Shown here: positions 51,968-60,278 of the stretch, in pieces | Numbering within the stretch: the stretch's first letter is position 1 | Layout of the letters: each line of letters opens with the position of its first letter | Source: Clostridiales bacterium | Lineage (GTDB): Bacteria > Bacillota > Clostridia > Oscillospirales > Oscillospiraceae | Assembly (NCBI GenBank): GCA_019423635.1 | Contig: JAHZBA010000001.1 | Span: 62,001 to 126,000 of the forward strand | DNA: 64,000 bases | Direction: 5' to 3' | The notes under the pieces: model-generated | Told to the model about the DNA's origin: nothing | Seen by the model: the letters and a program-made list of their open reading frames with translations, nothing else | The model's database searches: none | Program-made: the position numbers and the translations under genes

Positions 51968-54670
51968 TCATATCAGTTCCACTGCAATCTGATTTCCCTC
52001 CGCGGGCAGCTCTGCCAACAGCGCCCAGTCCAGCACCGCCTGTCCCGCCGATACCGGGAGCCGCCGCATCTGAGGGCTGTCCGGCGCGGTCAGGTACGCT
52101 TTTGCCACCTGATACTGACCGTAATCCTTTCCGCTCAGGTTGACAAAGGTCACCCGGAACGCTTTGCCCGCGAAGCGAAGCTCCAGCACGGCGGCCCCCG
52201 CTTCGTTGAACTGCTCCCGCACCAGCTTCGGGGAAATGACCAGATTGCCGGATTCTCCCCGGACGCCAAAGACCTGGGTAATCAGTGTCAGCATATACCA
52301 GCTGGCCGCGCCGGTGAGGTAGTGGTACATCCCCCGGCCCTGGGCGTTGAAATACTCCGGGATGCCGGGATAAATCCGGCTGGTCTCAAAGTCCAGCGCG
52401 GCGTCCGCCAGGGTCTGGAGGGCCTTGTACCCCTCCCGGACAAACCCCCGGCGGTAGAGGGCGTTGGCGTACATCACCGTCATGTGGGAGAACACCGCCC
52501 CGTTTTCCTTCTCCCCGTAGGCAAAGCCGAACATCCGGCCCATATCGAATTTCAGCTCCTGGAAGTCCGTGTTCAGGCGGTAGCCGCCCGCCTCTTTTTT
52601 GTAGAGATAGCGGTCCGCGCTGTGGGAGATGGCCTCCACTTGGGCGTCCGTAGCCGTTCCGCTCATGATGGCGAAGACCTGCCCGGTGAGCATCATGTGG
52701 ATGCCTTTTTCTGAAACGCCCTCCAGTGGGCGGCCATGGTTGTCGTAGTAGCTGTTGAACCAGCCGTCCTTCCCGTCCGCGATCCACTCCTGGCGGCGGA
52801 TGTGGCTCATCAGCCAGTCCGCCTTTCCCTCCAGATTCTCCGCCAGCTCCGTCAGCGAGACCCGGACACGCCTGCCGCTGACCGTATGGCGGCACTGGGC
52901 GGCGTAACGAGACAGCAGCTCCTGTTTTTGGGAGACGCTTTCATAGCGACCGGCGGGCAGCTCCAGCAGAACAGACAGCTCTTCCGCCAGCTCCGCCATT
53001 TCGTCCTTCCGCCCCAGCAGACGGAGCAGTCCCGCCAGGTCCCTCAGATTTCCGGCGTAAGCGCAGGTAAAGGCCACGCTCTCCCCCCGCTCCGGGGCCA
53101 TGTCCAACGCGTCGTTCCAGTCAGCGCCCCGCAGGCGGAAAATGTTGTGCTCCCCTACCTCATAGAAGGCGGTCAGGTGCTGGATCAGCAGGTGCTCCAG
53201 AATGCTGCCGGTGTAAAGTTCACCGGAGGCCGTCCGCTGCCATTTTCCCTGTTCCGTACCCCACTCCTCGTCGATCGACCTGCCCCGCATGGCCTGGGGG
53301 TCCTTGAAATAGGGAACCTCCGCGCGCAGGATGTCCAAGTCCCCCGTCTGGTCGATATAGAGCTTCGTGGTCATCAGAGGCCAGAGGGCGTGGTCCATCC
53401 AGACCCGGGCAATGCCGTTGCGGTCCGCGATGAAGTTTCCCAGGCCCTCCCCGATAATGGTGGCGTTGGTGCCGTCCATCCGCACACCGCCGAAGTTGGC
53501 CCGGATCATCTCCCCCACGCCGCCGGGGTCCATCAGCAGCAGGGACAGGCAGTCCTGCCACAAATCCCGCCAGCCCCGGCCTCCCCGGCCATAGTCGTGG
53601 TGGGGCAGGAAGGAACAGCCATAGATCCGCCGCAGGAAGGGCTGGAAGCTCACCCAGCACATCAGACGGTCAAAGTCCTTTGAGCCGGTCTGATAACGGA
53701 CATTGACCCTGCTTTGCCAATAGGTCTTTGTCCGTTCCAGGGCGGCTTGTACCCGTTCCTCTGTGCCATAGGCCGCAAGAACCTTGGCAGTTTCTCCGGC
53801 ATCCTCGGAGATCCCCAGAAGGACGAGATAGACTGCCGTTTCCCCCGGTTCCAGGATAACGGAGTGGAACCGGATGCCGCCCATGGCCTCCCTGCCGTTG
53901 ATCTCAGCTCCGGCAAGTCGGGTCTCTCGTCCCTCACAGACCGCTCTGGGATGGAGGAAGGTGCCGCCCTCGCCGATAAATTCCTGGACCGTCGGATAGA
54001 ATCCGGCAGGAGCGCCGCCGTCCCCGGCGGCCACCAGCACATAGTAAATGCGGTGGTTTTCCCGGTGGCCCTTCTCGTCGAAGGACATGGTGGGCTTCAC
54101 GCAGACGCCGTATTCCATAGTCTGAATCCGGTGGAGCATGGAGGTCACGTTCCGGTGGTCCCGGAGATTGTCCGCGCTCCTTCCATAGATCGGGACCGCC
54201 GCGATGCCGGTGACCTTCTGGGGCACGGTATCCTGATTGGTGATCCGAACCTCCAGAATCTCCACGTTTTCATCCGGCGGCACAAAGGAGGTCAGTTCCG
54301 CCTGAAGCGCGTAACGCTTCGAGGTCCGGCGCACCGACTGCCACAGAAGGCCCGCCGTCAGAACGCTCTCATCCTGTTCCGGCGTAAAGCGGGCGGCCTC
54401 CTGCTCCGCGGATACGCCTGCGGCGGACCAGCAGCCCCGTTCCGTCACGCACCAGAAATTCCGGGTGCTGCGGCTGGTGTGCAGGTCCTCCGCGCTTACC
54501 GGCGTCAGGAGGAAGGACTCCTGATCCAGCTTGCTGTCTCCAGCCAGATCCGGCGCAATGGCGCTTTTCAGTCCGGTTTCACTGGCCAGCGGGAAATAGA
54601 GTCCGCTGACCGCCTCGGGGTTTTTCAGCTCAAAGGTTCCGTTTTCGTCCAGGAAACGAATCTCAGCCAT
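51968..54670 (-). CDS. GH94 phosphorylase, longer type (laminaribiose or cellodextrin phosphorylase-like)
   Basis: A 900-residue enzyme of the same family but only distantly like its neighbour. It carries RLRGADWNDALDMAPERGES (general acid about residue 516), SFLPHHDYGRGGRGWRDLWQ and NPQGRGMYHYLTGAASWYM-like motifs (seen as FNAQGRGMYHYLTGAASW). The length lies between cellobiose (~810) and cellodextrin (~980) phosphorylases and close to laminaribiose phosphorylase (~910). With a GH16 endoglucanase two genes upstream in the transcript, beta-1,3-glucobiose is my preferred substrate, an inference from length and context. It is translated from ATG 54670. Confidence 0.83.
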   Translation of the reverse strand: MAEIRFLDENGTFELKNPEAVSGLYFPLASETGLKSAIAPDLAGDSKLDQESFLLTPVSAEDLHTSRSTRNFWCVTERGCWSAAGVSAEQEAARFTPEQDESVLTAGLLWQSVRRTSKRYALQAELTSFVPPDENVEILEVRITNQDTVPQKVTGIAAVPIYGRSADNLRDHRNVTSMLHRIQTMEYGVCVKPTMSFDEKGHRENHRIYYVLVAAGDGGAPAGFYPTVQEFIGEGGTFLHPRAVCEGRETRLAGAEINGREAMGGIRFHSVILEPGETAVYLVLLGISEDAGETAKVLAAYGTEERVQAALERTKTYWQSRVNVRYQTGSKDFDRLMCWVSFQPFLRRIYGCSFLPHHDYGRGGRGWRDLWQDCLSLLLMDPGGVGEMIRANFGGVRMDGTNATIIGEGLGNFIADRNGIARVWMDHALWPLMTTKLYIDQTGDLDILRAEVPYFKDPQAMRGRSIDEEWGTEQGKWQRTASGELYTGSILEHLLIQHLTAFYEVGEHNIFRLRGADWNDALDMAPERGESVAFTCAYAGNLRDLAGLLRLLGRKDEMAELAEELSVLLELPAGRYESVSQKQELLSRYAAQCRHTVSGRRVRVSLTELAENLEGKADWLMSHIRRQEWIADGKDGWFNSYYDNHGRPLEGVSEKGIHMMLTGQVFAIMSGTATDAQVEAISHSADRYLYKKEAGGYRLNTDFQELKFDMGRMFGFAYGEKENGAVFSHMTVMYANALYRRGFVREGYKALQTLADAALDFETSRIYPGIPEYFNAQGRGMYHYLTGAASWYMLTLITQVFGVRGESGNLVISPKLVREQFNEAGAAVLELRFAGKAFRVTFVNLSGKDYGQYQVAKAYLTAPDSPQMRRLPVSAGQAVLDWALLAELPAEGNQIAVELI

Positions 54671-54719
54671 GTGTCGTCACCTCCGTTGATGATTGGGGTT
54701 TCTGATATGGTCAAAACAA

Positions 54720-54873
54720 TTGAAAATCGGTAACCGATTTTCAAGGCGGGCAATGCCCGCCGGCGCATTTTATGCGCCGTGTTTTGTCCATGAAGTCTGC
54801 CGCCGGGCCGTTTCACGGCCCTCCGGGGGCGCATATGCGCCCCCGGATTGAAAAGAAGCACGCTTCTTTTCAA
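54720..54873. repeat. Array of six consecutive hairpins
   Basis: Six exact inverted repeats lie in 154 bp: 54720-54730/54734-54744 (11 bp), 54745-54751/54755-54761 (7), 54762-54768/54772-54778 (7), 54805-54811/54815-54821 (7), a 26-bp unbroken palindrome at 54822-54847, and 54848-54859/54862-54873 (12). The outer two both begin TTGAAAA and end TTTTCAA. The last overlaps the GH16 stop codon. This may be a small dispersed palindromic element or an mRNA processing device. Confidence 0.75.
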
Positions 54874-55640
54874 CTGCGGCGACGATAGACCCGTACAAAC
54901 TCCACTTCAAAAGCGGCGTCTTCAAAATTTGTTGTCTCATCCGGATAGCCTACCCAGCTTCCCCCCACGGCCAAATTCAGAATGAGATACATTTCGTGGT
55001 CAAAGGGGGCGGGGTAGGGCTTCCTCACGCCGTCCGCCCCGGCGGAAAACCACTTCCGCACTTCATGGAACGGCCTGCCGTCCACGTACCAGCGGAGCAG
55101 GCCCGGCTCCCAAAGCAGCGCGAAGTCGTGAAACTCCTCTGCAAAATCGCCCTTGTACAGCGTCACCGTCCCCTGCGCCTCCTGATGGGGCAGGCCGTAG
55201 TGGATGGTCCCGTGGTTCGTTCTGGTCCGGCTCCCCCAAATCTCGCAGATGTCGATCTCACCGCACTCCGGCCATTGGCCGTACCGGTCCTCGTCGGTGG
55301 TCATCAGCCAGAAGGCGGGCAGAAAGCCCTTTCCCCTCGGCACCCTCAGCCGGGCCTCAAACAGGCCGTAGGTAAAGTCATGCTTGTGCTGTGTGGAGAT
55401 TCTGCCGGATGTGTAGGAGACGCTTCCGTCCCCATGTACCCTTTTCACCGGACGGAGCAGCAGCCTGCCATCCTGGACGCGGATGTTCTCCGGGGAGTCT
55501 ACGTATTCCTGAAGCTCCTGGTTAACCCAGCCCGGCTCGTGCAGCTCCACATTCCAGCGGCTCCGGTCCAGCTGGGTTCCATCGAATCGGTCCTCAAAAA
55601 CCAGCCGGTAGTCCTTGTGGGAAAGCAGCATGTCCATGAT
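54870..55640 (-). CDS. GH16 beta-glucanase without signal peptide
   Basis: I take ATG 55640 (GAGG upstream); two more codons to a GTG at 55646 are possible. About 256 residues. The catalytic motif is GEIDICE, with nucleophile and acid/base glutamates at about 129 and 134 and Asp131 between. WNVELHEPGWVNQELQEYV, GRISTQHKHDFTYG and HDFALLWEPGLLRWYVDG are typical of laminarinase/lichenase-type GH16 enzymes. No export signal is present, so it should act on imported oligosaccharides in the cytosol, unusual for this family. It follows the YesL-like gene by 8 bp. Confidence 0.9.
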   Translation of the reverse strand: MMDMLLSHKDYRLVFEDRFDGTQLDRSRWNVELHEPGWVNQELQEYVDSPENIRVQDGRLLLRPVKRVHGDGSVSYTSGRISTQHKHDFTYGLFEARLRVPRGKGFLPAFWLMTTDEDRYGQWPECGEIDICEIWGSRTRTNHGTIHYGLPHQEAQGTVTLYKGDFAEEFHDFALLWEPGLLRWYVDGRPFHEVRKWFSAGADGVRKPYPAPFDHEMYLILNLAVGGSWVGYPDETTNFEDAAFEVEFVRVYRRRS

Positions 55641-55648
55641 CACCAACC

Positions 55649-56254
55649 TCAGTGTTCAAAGATTCTGTTCAGGTAAAAGGAATTGACCCAGGCTTCCGCC
55701 GCGAAGCCTAACAACAGCCAAAAGGCGAATGTCACGCCGAGCAGTGAGGGGACCAAAAAGCTGATCAGCAGAGGCAGCAAATTGACCGTTGTGATCAGAA
55801 AGGTGACAGGCAGGTTCGCCAGGGACAGCCGGACCGCGTTGCCGAGATGATGGGAAAAGGTGTTTTCAAAGTGGGCCAGCAGGGGAAACAGATAGGACAG
55901 CAGAGCGGTCAGAAGCACGGCGGCGAGCGCCAGCAAAAGGAACAGCGCCGGTGAAAACAGCAGAGTTTCCGCGTAGAGCGCACTGCGCAGGAGGGCCAGA
56001 AGAGCGGCGTTCACAAACAGCAGAACCGTGGCGGGAGACGAAAGCAGGAAGTTTTCCCGCAATGCCCGGAGAAATCCCTTGATTGGGTCATAGTCCTGTC
56101 CCCGCATCATTTTCAGCGTGATGGAATAGAGGGCGGTAACAGCGGCCCCCGAAAGGACGATGGTGCAGCAGGAGAGGACCAGCGCGATATTCAGAAAGAG
56201 CAGATCGCATACTTTCGTCAAAAAACGGATCAGCCAACTATCGGGATGAAACAT
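55649..56254 (-). CDS. YesL-like (DUF624) membrane protein
   Basis: A 201-residue protein with about five hydrophobic segments. Opening FLTKVCDLLFLNIALVLSCC and GAAVTALYSITLKMMRGQDY are those of the YesL/DUF624 family, found beside carbohydrate ABC importers in Firmicutes. The function is unknown; roles in transporter assembly or signalling have been suggested by context only. GGAGG lies nine bases before the ATG. It is first in the GH16-GH94-GH94 transcript. Confidence 0.88.
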   Translation of the reverse strand: MFHPDSWLIRFLTKVCDLLFLNIALVLSCCTIVLSGAAVTALYSITLKMMRGQDYDPIKGFLRALRENFLLSSPATVLLFVNAALLALLRSALYAETLLFSPALFLLLALAAVLLTALLSYLFPLLAHFENTFSHHLGNAVRLSLANLPVTFLITTVNLLPLLISFLVPSLLGVTFAFWLLLGFAAEAWVNSFYLNRIFEH

Positions 56255-56310
56255 GGCCGCCAGCCTCCTCCGAAAATCGTTTTGGTTATTCTATCTCAAA
56301 AAACGCTTCC

Positions 56311-56340
56311 GGTATATCATGGTTATATTTGAAATATCAA
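56311..56340 (-). promoter_or_regulatory. Possible promoter of the YesL/GH16/GH94 unit
   Basis: On the minus strand TTGATA (56340-56335), an 18-bp spacer and TATACC (56316-56311). The perfect repeat ATATTT-G-AAATAT (56325-56337) lies in the spacer and could be an operator. Confidence 0.35.
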
Positions 56341-56452
56341 AATACTTGCACGGGCCTTGGAAGATACGAAATAAGCAAAGGCTTTGTGAACGGATACGGC
56401 CATGGATGACAGGGTACAAGGCGAATAGGGAGCTTCACAGATCTCCCAACAT

Positions 56453-56495
56453 AGCCATGGGTCCGGCTGTCATCCTGGCAGCCGGACCCATGGCT
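56453..56495. other. Perfect 17-bp-stem hairpin at left edge of decayed element
   Basis: Arms 56453-56469 and 56479-56495 are exact complements with a 9-nt loop. There is no T run. It sits about 90 bp left of the first mobile-element remnant and, apart from 56325-56337, is the only clear signal in the 56255-56581 gap. Confidence 0.6.
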
Positions 56496-56581
56496 TGTCT
56501 GTCTTTGGGGACCTTGGATTGAATTTATTTTCTGATTTGTGAGATGCGGCTATGGTTGGCGTTTGCATAAAATGTGGGATT

Positions 56582-56737
56582 CTATGAGTTTTTCAGCCAC
56601 TCCTGATATTCCTCCGGCGTGATCTTTCCCTCCTCGCACTCCGCCTTTTTTTCCTGGCCTTCTCACCCCAGGCGTAGAGCGTAGCAGGGGTGATCTTCCC
56701 GGTTTTCGTCCAAGCGAACCGCTTCTTGTATATGTGT
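56582..56737 (-). pseudogene. C-terminal remnant resembling a DUF6076-type protein
   Basis: In the frame ending at the TAG at 56582, the minus strand reads FAWTKTGKITPATLYAWGEK followed by ARKKKAECEEGKITPEEYQE and WLKNS. The repeated KIT-P...W pattern and end look like the tail of zinc-ribbon DUF6076 proteins of mobile elements, as I remember them. An upstream stop three codons before leaves only about 50 codons. The N-terminal part is absent, or in another frame within the following ORF. Confidence 0.4.
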
Positions 56738-57091
56738 CAGGTCTTTCCTGGGCAGCAGATCAATCAGCGCTGAGCCTTCCGCATTTGCTGTCTGCTCAAA
56801 ACGGCGCTGCCAGTCCAGGCGAAGCTGCTGGAAATAGATGTGGGCCTGCGCCAGTTTCTCCAAGCCAGTGAGGACAATGTCCGCGTCCTGCTGGCCTCGG
56901 GTCTGATGGAACCGAAGAAGCGCCTGCTCCATGTCCTTGAGCATGAGTTCGTACTGCCAGATATCCAGACGCAGCAGCTTCAAAAGACTTTCCGGAAACG
57001 GAAAGCCTTTTTTTGTCAGGGATGTGCCTCGTCCACAGCAAAAATGCTCTCTGCGATTGGAGATGTAGGTTTTGAACGCGTAAGACTGCAT
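56663..57091 (-). CDS. Hypothetical protein in decayed mobile element
   Basis: A 142-residue open frame, basic at the N-terminus and strongly helical in the middle (LLRLDIWQYELMLKDMEQAL, then GLEKLAQAHIYFQQLRLDWQ). I do not recognise it. Its 3' end overlaps the DUF6076-like remnant in a different frame, so a frameshift joining the two is possible. It is divergent from the RepA-like pseudogene, a common arrangement in such elements. Confidence 0.4.
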   Translation of the reverse strand: MQSYAFKTYISNRREHFCCGRGTSLTKKGFPFPESLLKLLRLDIWQYELMLKDMEQALLRFHQTRGQQDADIVLTGLEKLAQAHIYFQQLRLDWQRRFEQTANAEGSALIDLLPRKDLTHIQEAVRLDENREDHPCYALRLG

Positions 57092-57188
57092 GTGGTACCC
57101 TCAGACATAGAGACTGCTTATATATTTTATAAAATAGGACTATCACATAAGCGAAAAAAGTCAAATAAAAAATCAAGGAGGAGCCGCT

Positions 57189-57898
57189 ATGAAAAACACA
57201 ACACTCATATCTCTTAACACCATTGACGGCAAAACCCTGATGAGCAAGCTGCTCCAGCCACTGAACTTCGTGGTGGATACGCTGCTCTCTCAGGGACTCC
57301 ATATTCTTGCCGGATTTTCCAAGGTGGGGAAGTTATGGTTGGCGTTGTGGCTGGCGGTAACCGTTGCCAAGGGTGAATCTGTCTGGGGGATTCCCAGCTC
57401 CGCATCCAGAATCGGTTGTTCGACGTAACGGAGGACGCACCAGCCAATGTCCACTTCTGCACAGAGAGCCGCATCTTGGGTGACGGGTTGACAGAACAGC
57501 TGGAGCAGTTCCTCAGCGAGCACCCCGATACGTCCCTCATCATCATTGACACGCTCCAGATGATCCGGGGCACGACCTACGACAACACCTACGCCAATGA
57601 CTACCGGGATCTGTCTATGCTGAAAAAGCTGGCGGACGGGCACAGGATCGCTATCCTATTGATCCATCACCTGCGGAAGGAGAAGTCGTCCGATGTGTTC
57701 AACCGCATCTCCGGCACCACAGCTATCGGCGGCGCGGTGGATTCCAGCTTCACACTGGTGGAGGAACAGCGAGGCAGCGGCAGGGCGAGACTCAGCTGCA
57801 TCGGACGGGACATCGAATACCGGGAGTTGGAGCTGCGCCGCAACGCCGACAACGTGTGGGAGGTGACGGCGGACAGCTATCAGCAGCCGGCGCTGTGA
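57189..57898 (+). pseudogene. RepA-like AAA ATPase of a mobile element, broken by deletion and frameshift
   Basis: AAGGAGGAG and ATG 57189 begin LQPLNFVVDTLLSQGLHILA, then GFSKVGKLWLALWLAV, a Walker A in which the final Ser/Thr is Leu. Around 57385-57400 the frame is lost; the second frame continues as LRIQNRLFDVTEDAPANVHF, LIIIDTLQMIRGTTYDNTYA (Walker B) and RIAILLIHHLRKEKSSDVFN to the stop at 57898. In intact relatives about twenty or more residues lie between these parts. The protein therefore cannot be functional. It was a replication or plasmid-maintenance ATPase. Confidence 0.8.
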
Positions 57899-58335
57899 GG
57901 GTGGTGTGTGGGGCCCTGCGGAGGAGAGGAGTACATGGGCGGAAGGACATCGAAAGCGCACAGGCGGCCTCGTGGGGCACGTTTGGGATCAGACGCACGG
58001 GCCCGCGGAAGGACGGAAAACCCACCACCCGGTGCCCCCGCCGGAGCCCAGCAAAGCGGGTTCGGTGGGGAGAGAAAGGACAAACGGAACGGTGTGAAGC
58101 CTGCCCAGAGGGCGAGATTCACGGAGTGCAGTTTGTCCTGACGAGGGGCAAGCATAGCGTCCGGCTATACGCCGGCCGCATTCGCCGGGGCGGAGCCCCT
58201 GCACCCCTATAGGGGCCCCCGCAAAATCGGAGATTTTGTGGGGAGAGGAGGTGCGGCGGAATGAGCGAGCCCTGCCATTGGCAAGGCATGGGATATGGAG
58301 CTTGTGCCGACGAGAAGGGGAGAAAGGAAACGTAA
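57899..58335 (+). other. Non-coding part of the element with oriT-like palindromes
   Basis: No convincing gene. CCCCTATAGGGG (58204-58215) is a perfect palindrome, and CCCCGCAAAATC (58217-58228) pairs with GATTTTGTGGGG (58232-58243) apart from one G-T. Both lie just upstream of the mobilisation gene, where transfer origins of related elements are found. Confidence 0.4.
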
Positions 58336-58605
58336 GTGCAGAAGAAAACAGAAATCGTTACCGCCAGGATGACGCCCAAAATAAAAAAGCAGCTCCAGCA
58401 GCGGGCACAGGATGTCAATATGACGCTCACGGACTACCTGTGCATCTGCGGACTGGGGCAGGAGATCATCCGGGTGGAGGGCCTGGACGCTATCCTCTCG
58501 GAACTGAAGGCCCGGGGCCGCAACCTCAACCAGCTCACCACGCCGGCCAATATGGGACAGCTCACCGTCCTGCGGAGCGACGAGTTGATCGAAAGGAAAA
58601 GGTGA
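58336..58605 (+). pseudogene. Truncated MobC-like mobilisation protein
   Basis: An 89-residue frame. EIVTARMTPKIKKQLQQRAQ with TLTDYLCICGLGQEI is a ribbon-helix-helix relaxosome protein, and ELKARGRNLNQLTTPANMGQ the MobC core. Normal MobC proteins continue another 20-40 residues; here it ends abruptly after SDELIERKR, where recombinase sequence begins. It is probably the left side of an internal deletion. Confidence 0.7.
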
Positions 58606-59231
58606 TCGCGGATGAAGAGACCATGCAGAAGATCATCGCGGCTCTGGAAAACGAAAACCTCAAATATGAGACCTACTACAAGCTGATTATCGCCACAGGG
58701 ATGAGAAGGGGAGAGTGCTGCGGCCTGAAGTGGTCCGACATCGACTACGAGAAAAATAGCATTCCCATCCAGCGGAACGTGGTGAAGATCACAGGTGAGG
58801 ACATCATTGTCAAGGACACCAAGACCGCGGCAGGGGACCGTTATGTGTACTTCTCTCCGGAGATGGAGAGCCTTCTTAAAGAGTACCACCGGGAGTGCGT
58901 CTGGCAGGCGGATGCCTACGAAAACCGCAAGCTGACCGAGGACGATTTCGTGTTCCGCAGGCACGACAGTCAGGACCCGATGACGCCCAGCACCTTCACC
59001 TGGCGGTTCAAGATGATTCTGAAGAAGAACGGACTTCCGGAAAAGCTGAACGTGCATTCCCTCCGTCACAGCAACGCAAGTCTGCTGATTGTGGGCGGCG
59101 CGGACGTGGCAACGGTAGCGGGCCTCCTGGGCCACTCCCAGCCCTCCACTACACTGGATATCTATACCCACGCCTTCGATAAGAACAAGAAAGCTGCCAG
59201 CGAGGCACTCCAGCGGGGCTTGGATATCTGA
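58602..59231 (+). pseudogene. Tyrosine recombinase (integrase), N-terminal part missing
   Basis: From GTG 58602 the frame gives 209 residues covering only the catalytic domain: Arg in IATGMRRGECCGLKWSDI, His-x-x-Arg in VHSLRHSNASLL, His in AGLLGHSQPSTT and the nucleophile Tyr in LDIYTHAF. Full integrases have about 380 residues, so the arm-binding and core-binding domains are gone. The start overlaps the MobC stop (GTGA). All catalytic residues persist, so the fragment may have been cut recently. Confidence 0.8.
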
Positions 59232-59247
59232 AGAAGGAGGAAATACC

Positions 59248-59538
59248 ATGTATGATTATATGCAAGCGTTACAAGCCCGTTTTTCGACGGAGCACCTCTG
59301 TGCTGAACAACAGCCAGAAGTGATGCGACTGCACCGGAGGCTGGAGAAAAGGTTAGACCGTCGAAATCAGATACAGCTGTTGGAACTGGTCGATGCCGAG
59401 GCAAGACTGCGAGACGACGTATCCCTGGAAAGTTTTATCGCTGGATTCCGCTTGGCCAGCGGAATTGCTCACGAGCTGGGAACGGAGCCGCCCTACTCCT
59501 TCCGCCAGGAAGAGGAACAGCGGATCAGCGGGGCATAG
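59248..59538 (+). CDS. Small mobile-element protein (DUF6809-like)
   Basis: A 96-residue protein preceded by AAGGAGGA. The pattern MYDYMQALQARF, LLELVDAEARLRDDVSLESF and IAGFRLASGIAHEL resembles DUF6809 proteins, which occur beside integrases in Firmicutes elements. It is intact and 16 bp after the recombinase fragment. The function is unknown. Confidence 0.7.
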   Translation: MYDYMQALQARFSTEHLCAEQQPEVMRLHRRLEKRLDRRNQIQLLELVDAEARLRDDVSLESFIAGFRLASGIAHELGTEPPYSFRQEEEQRISGA

Positions 59539-59558
59539 GGGAGGACCACCCTTAAATA

Positions 59559-59599
59559 GACAACAGCGCCATGGAGCTTTGCTCCATGGCGCTGTTGTC
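59559..59599. other. Perfect 19-bp-stem hairpin at right edge of the decayed element
   Basis: Arms 59559-59577 and 59581-59599 are exact complements with a TTT loop, lying between the convergent DUF6809-like and reductase genes. It may act as a bidirectional terminator despite lacking T runs. Confidence 0.65.
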
Positions 59600-59622
59600 C
59601 GCATCCGCTCAATCATTTTCCA

Positions 59623-60240
59623 TTAACGGATGAAGTTCGTTCTCTGAGGCGCTTCCCGCTCCGGGAGACCGTACTTTTCCTTGCCCAGTTCAATGCTCCG
59701 CATGAGGAACGTCATATTCCGGGCCAGGGTCCGCATGGTCTGCAGGCCCTCCGCGTCCTGGACCGCCTGTCCCGGCTCCCGCCCATGGACGCTGTTCCAG
59801 TACTGGCTGGAGGCCACGGGCATTCCGGAGATGGTGAAGAACTTGTTCAGCTCGTCGAATGTGGCGGACAGCCCGCCCCGCCGGGCGACGGCCACAGCGG
59901 CGCCCACCTTCATGGTTTTATCAAAGGGCGTACTGTAAAAGAGCCGAGTGAGGAGGGCCACCAGCGTGGCATTGGCGGAGGCGAAATAGACAGGGCTGCC
60001 CGCCACCAGACCGTCGCAGGCCTCAAACTTCGGGGCGATCTCGTTGACGGCGTCGTCAAAGACGCACCTGCCCGTCTCCGCACATTTGCCGCAGGCGATG
60101 CACCCTCGAATGGCCTTGTTTCCGATTTGGACAGTCTCGGTTTCAATACCCTCCGCCGTGAAAATGCGCTCCATCTCCCGCAGGGCGAGGGAGGTGTTGC
60201 CGTTGGGCCGGGGGCTTCCGTTGATGATGAGAACTTTCAT
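59623..60240 (-). CDS. Flavodoxin-like NAD(P)H-dependent FMN reductase
   Basis: I start at ATG 60240 (AAAGGAG eight bases upstream), 205 residues; a TTG two codons earlier is possible. The flavin phosphate loop is KVLIINGSPRPNGNTSLAL, and GCIACGKCAETGRCVFDD gives four cysteines in the CxxCxxxxxC pattern of iron-sulfur flavoprotein-like reductases. SPVYFASANATLVALLTRLF is the second flavin loop. It would use FMN to reduce small molecules or quinones in an anaerobic cell. It is monocistronic. Confidence 0.9.
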   Translation of the reverse strand: MKVLIINGSPRPNGNTSLALREMERIFTAEGIETETVQIGNKAIRGCIACGKCAETGRCVFDDAVNEIAPKFEACDGLVAGSPVYFASANATLVALLTRLFYSTPFDKTMKVGAAVAVARRGGLSATFDELNKFFTISGMPVASSQYWNSVHGREPGQAVQDAEGLQTMRTLARNMTFLMRSIELGKEKYGLPEREAPQRTNFIR

Positions 60241-60278
60241 GTACAAATCTCCTTTACTGAAATTAAATTGATAGCTGT

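Noticed and set aside
54720..54873. CRISPR array reading of the hairpin cluster
   Set aside because: The hairpins differ in sequence and spacing, with no repeated unit or spacers. No CRISPR-like direct repeats were seen anywhere in the window.
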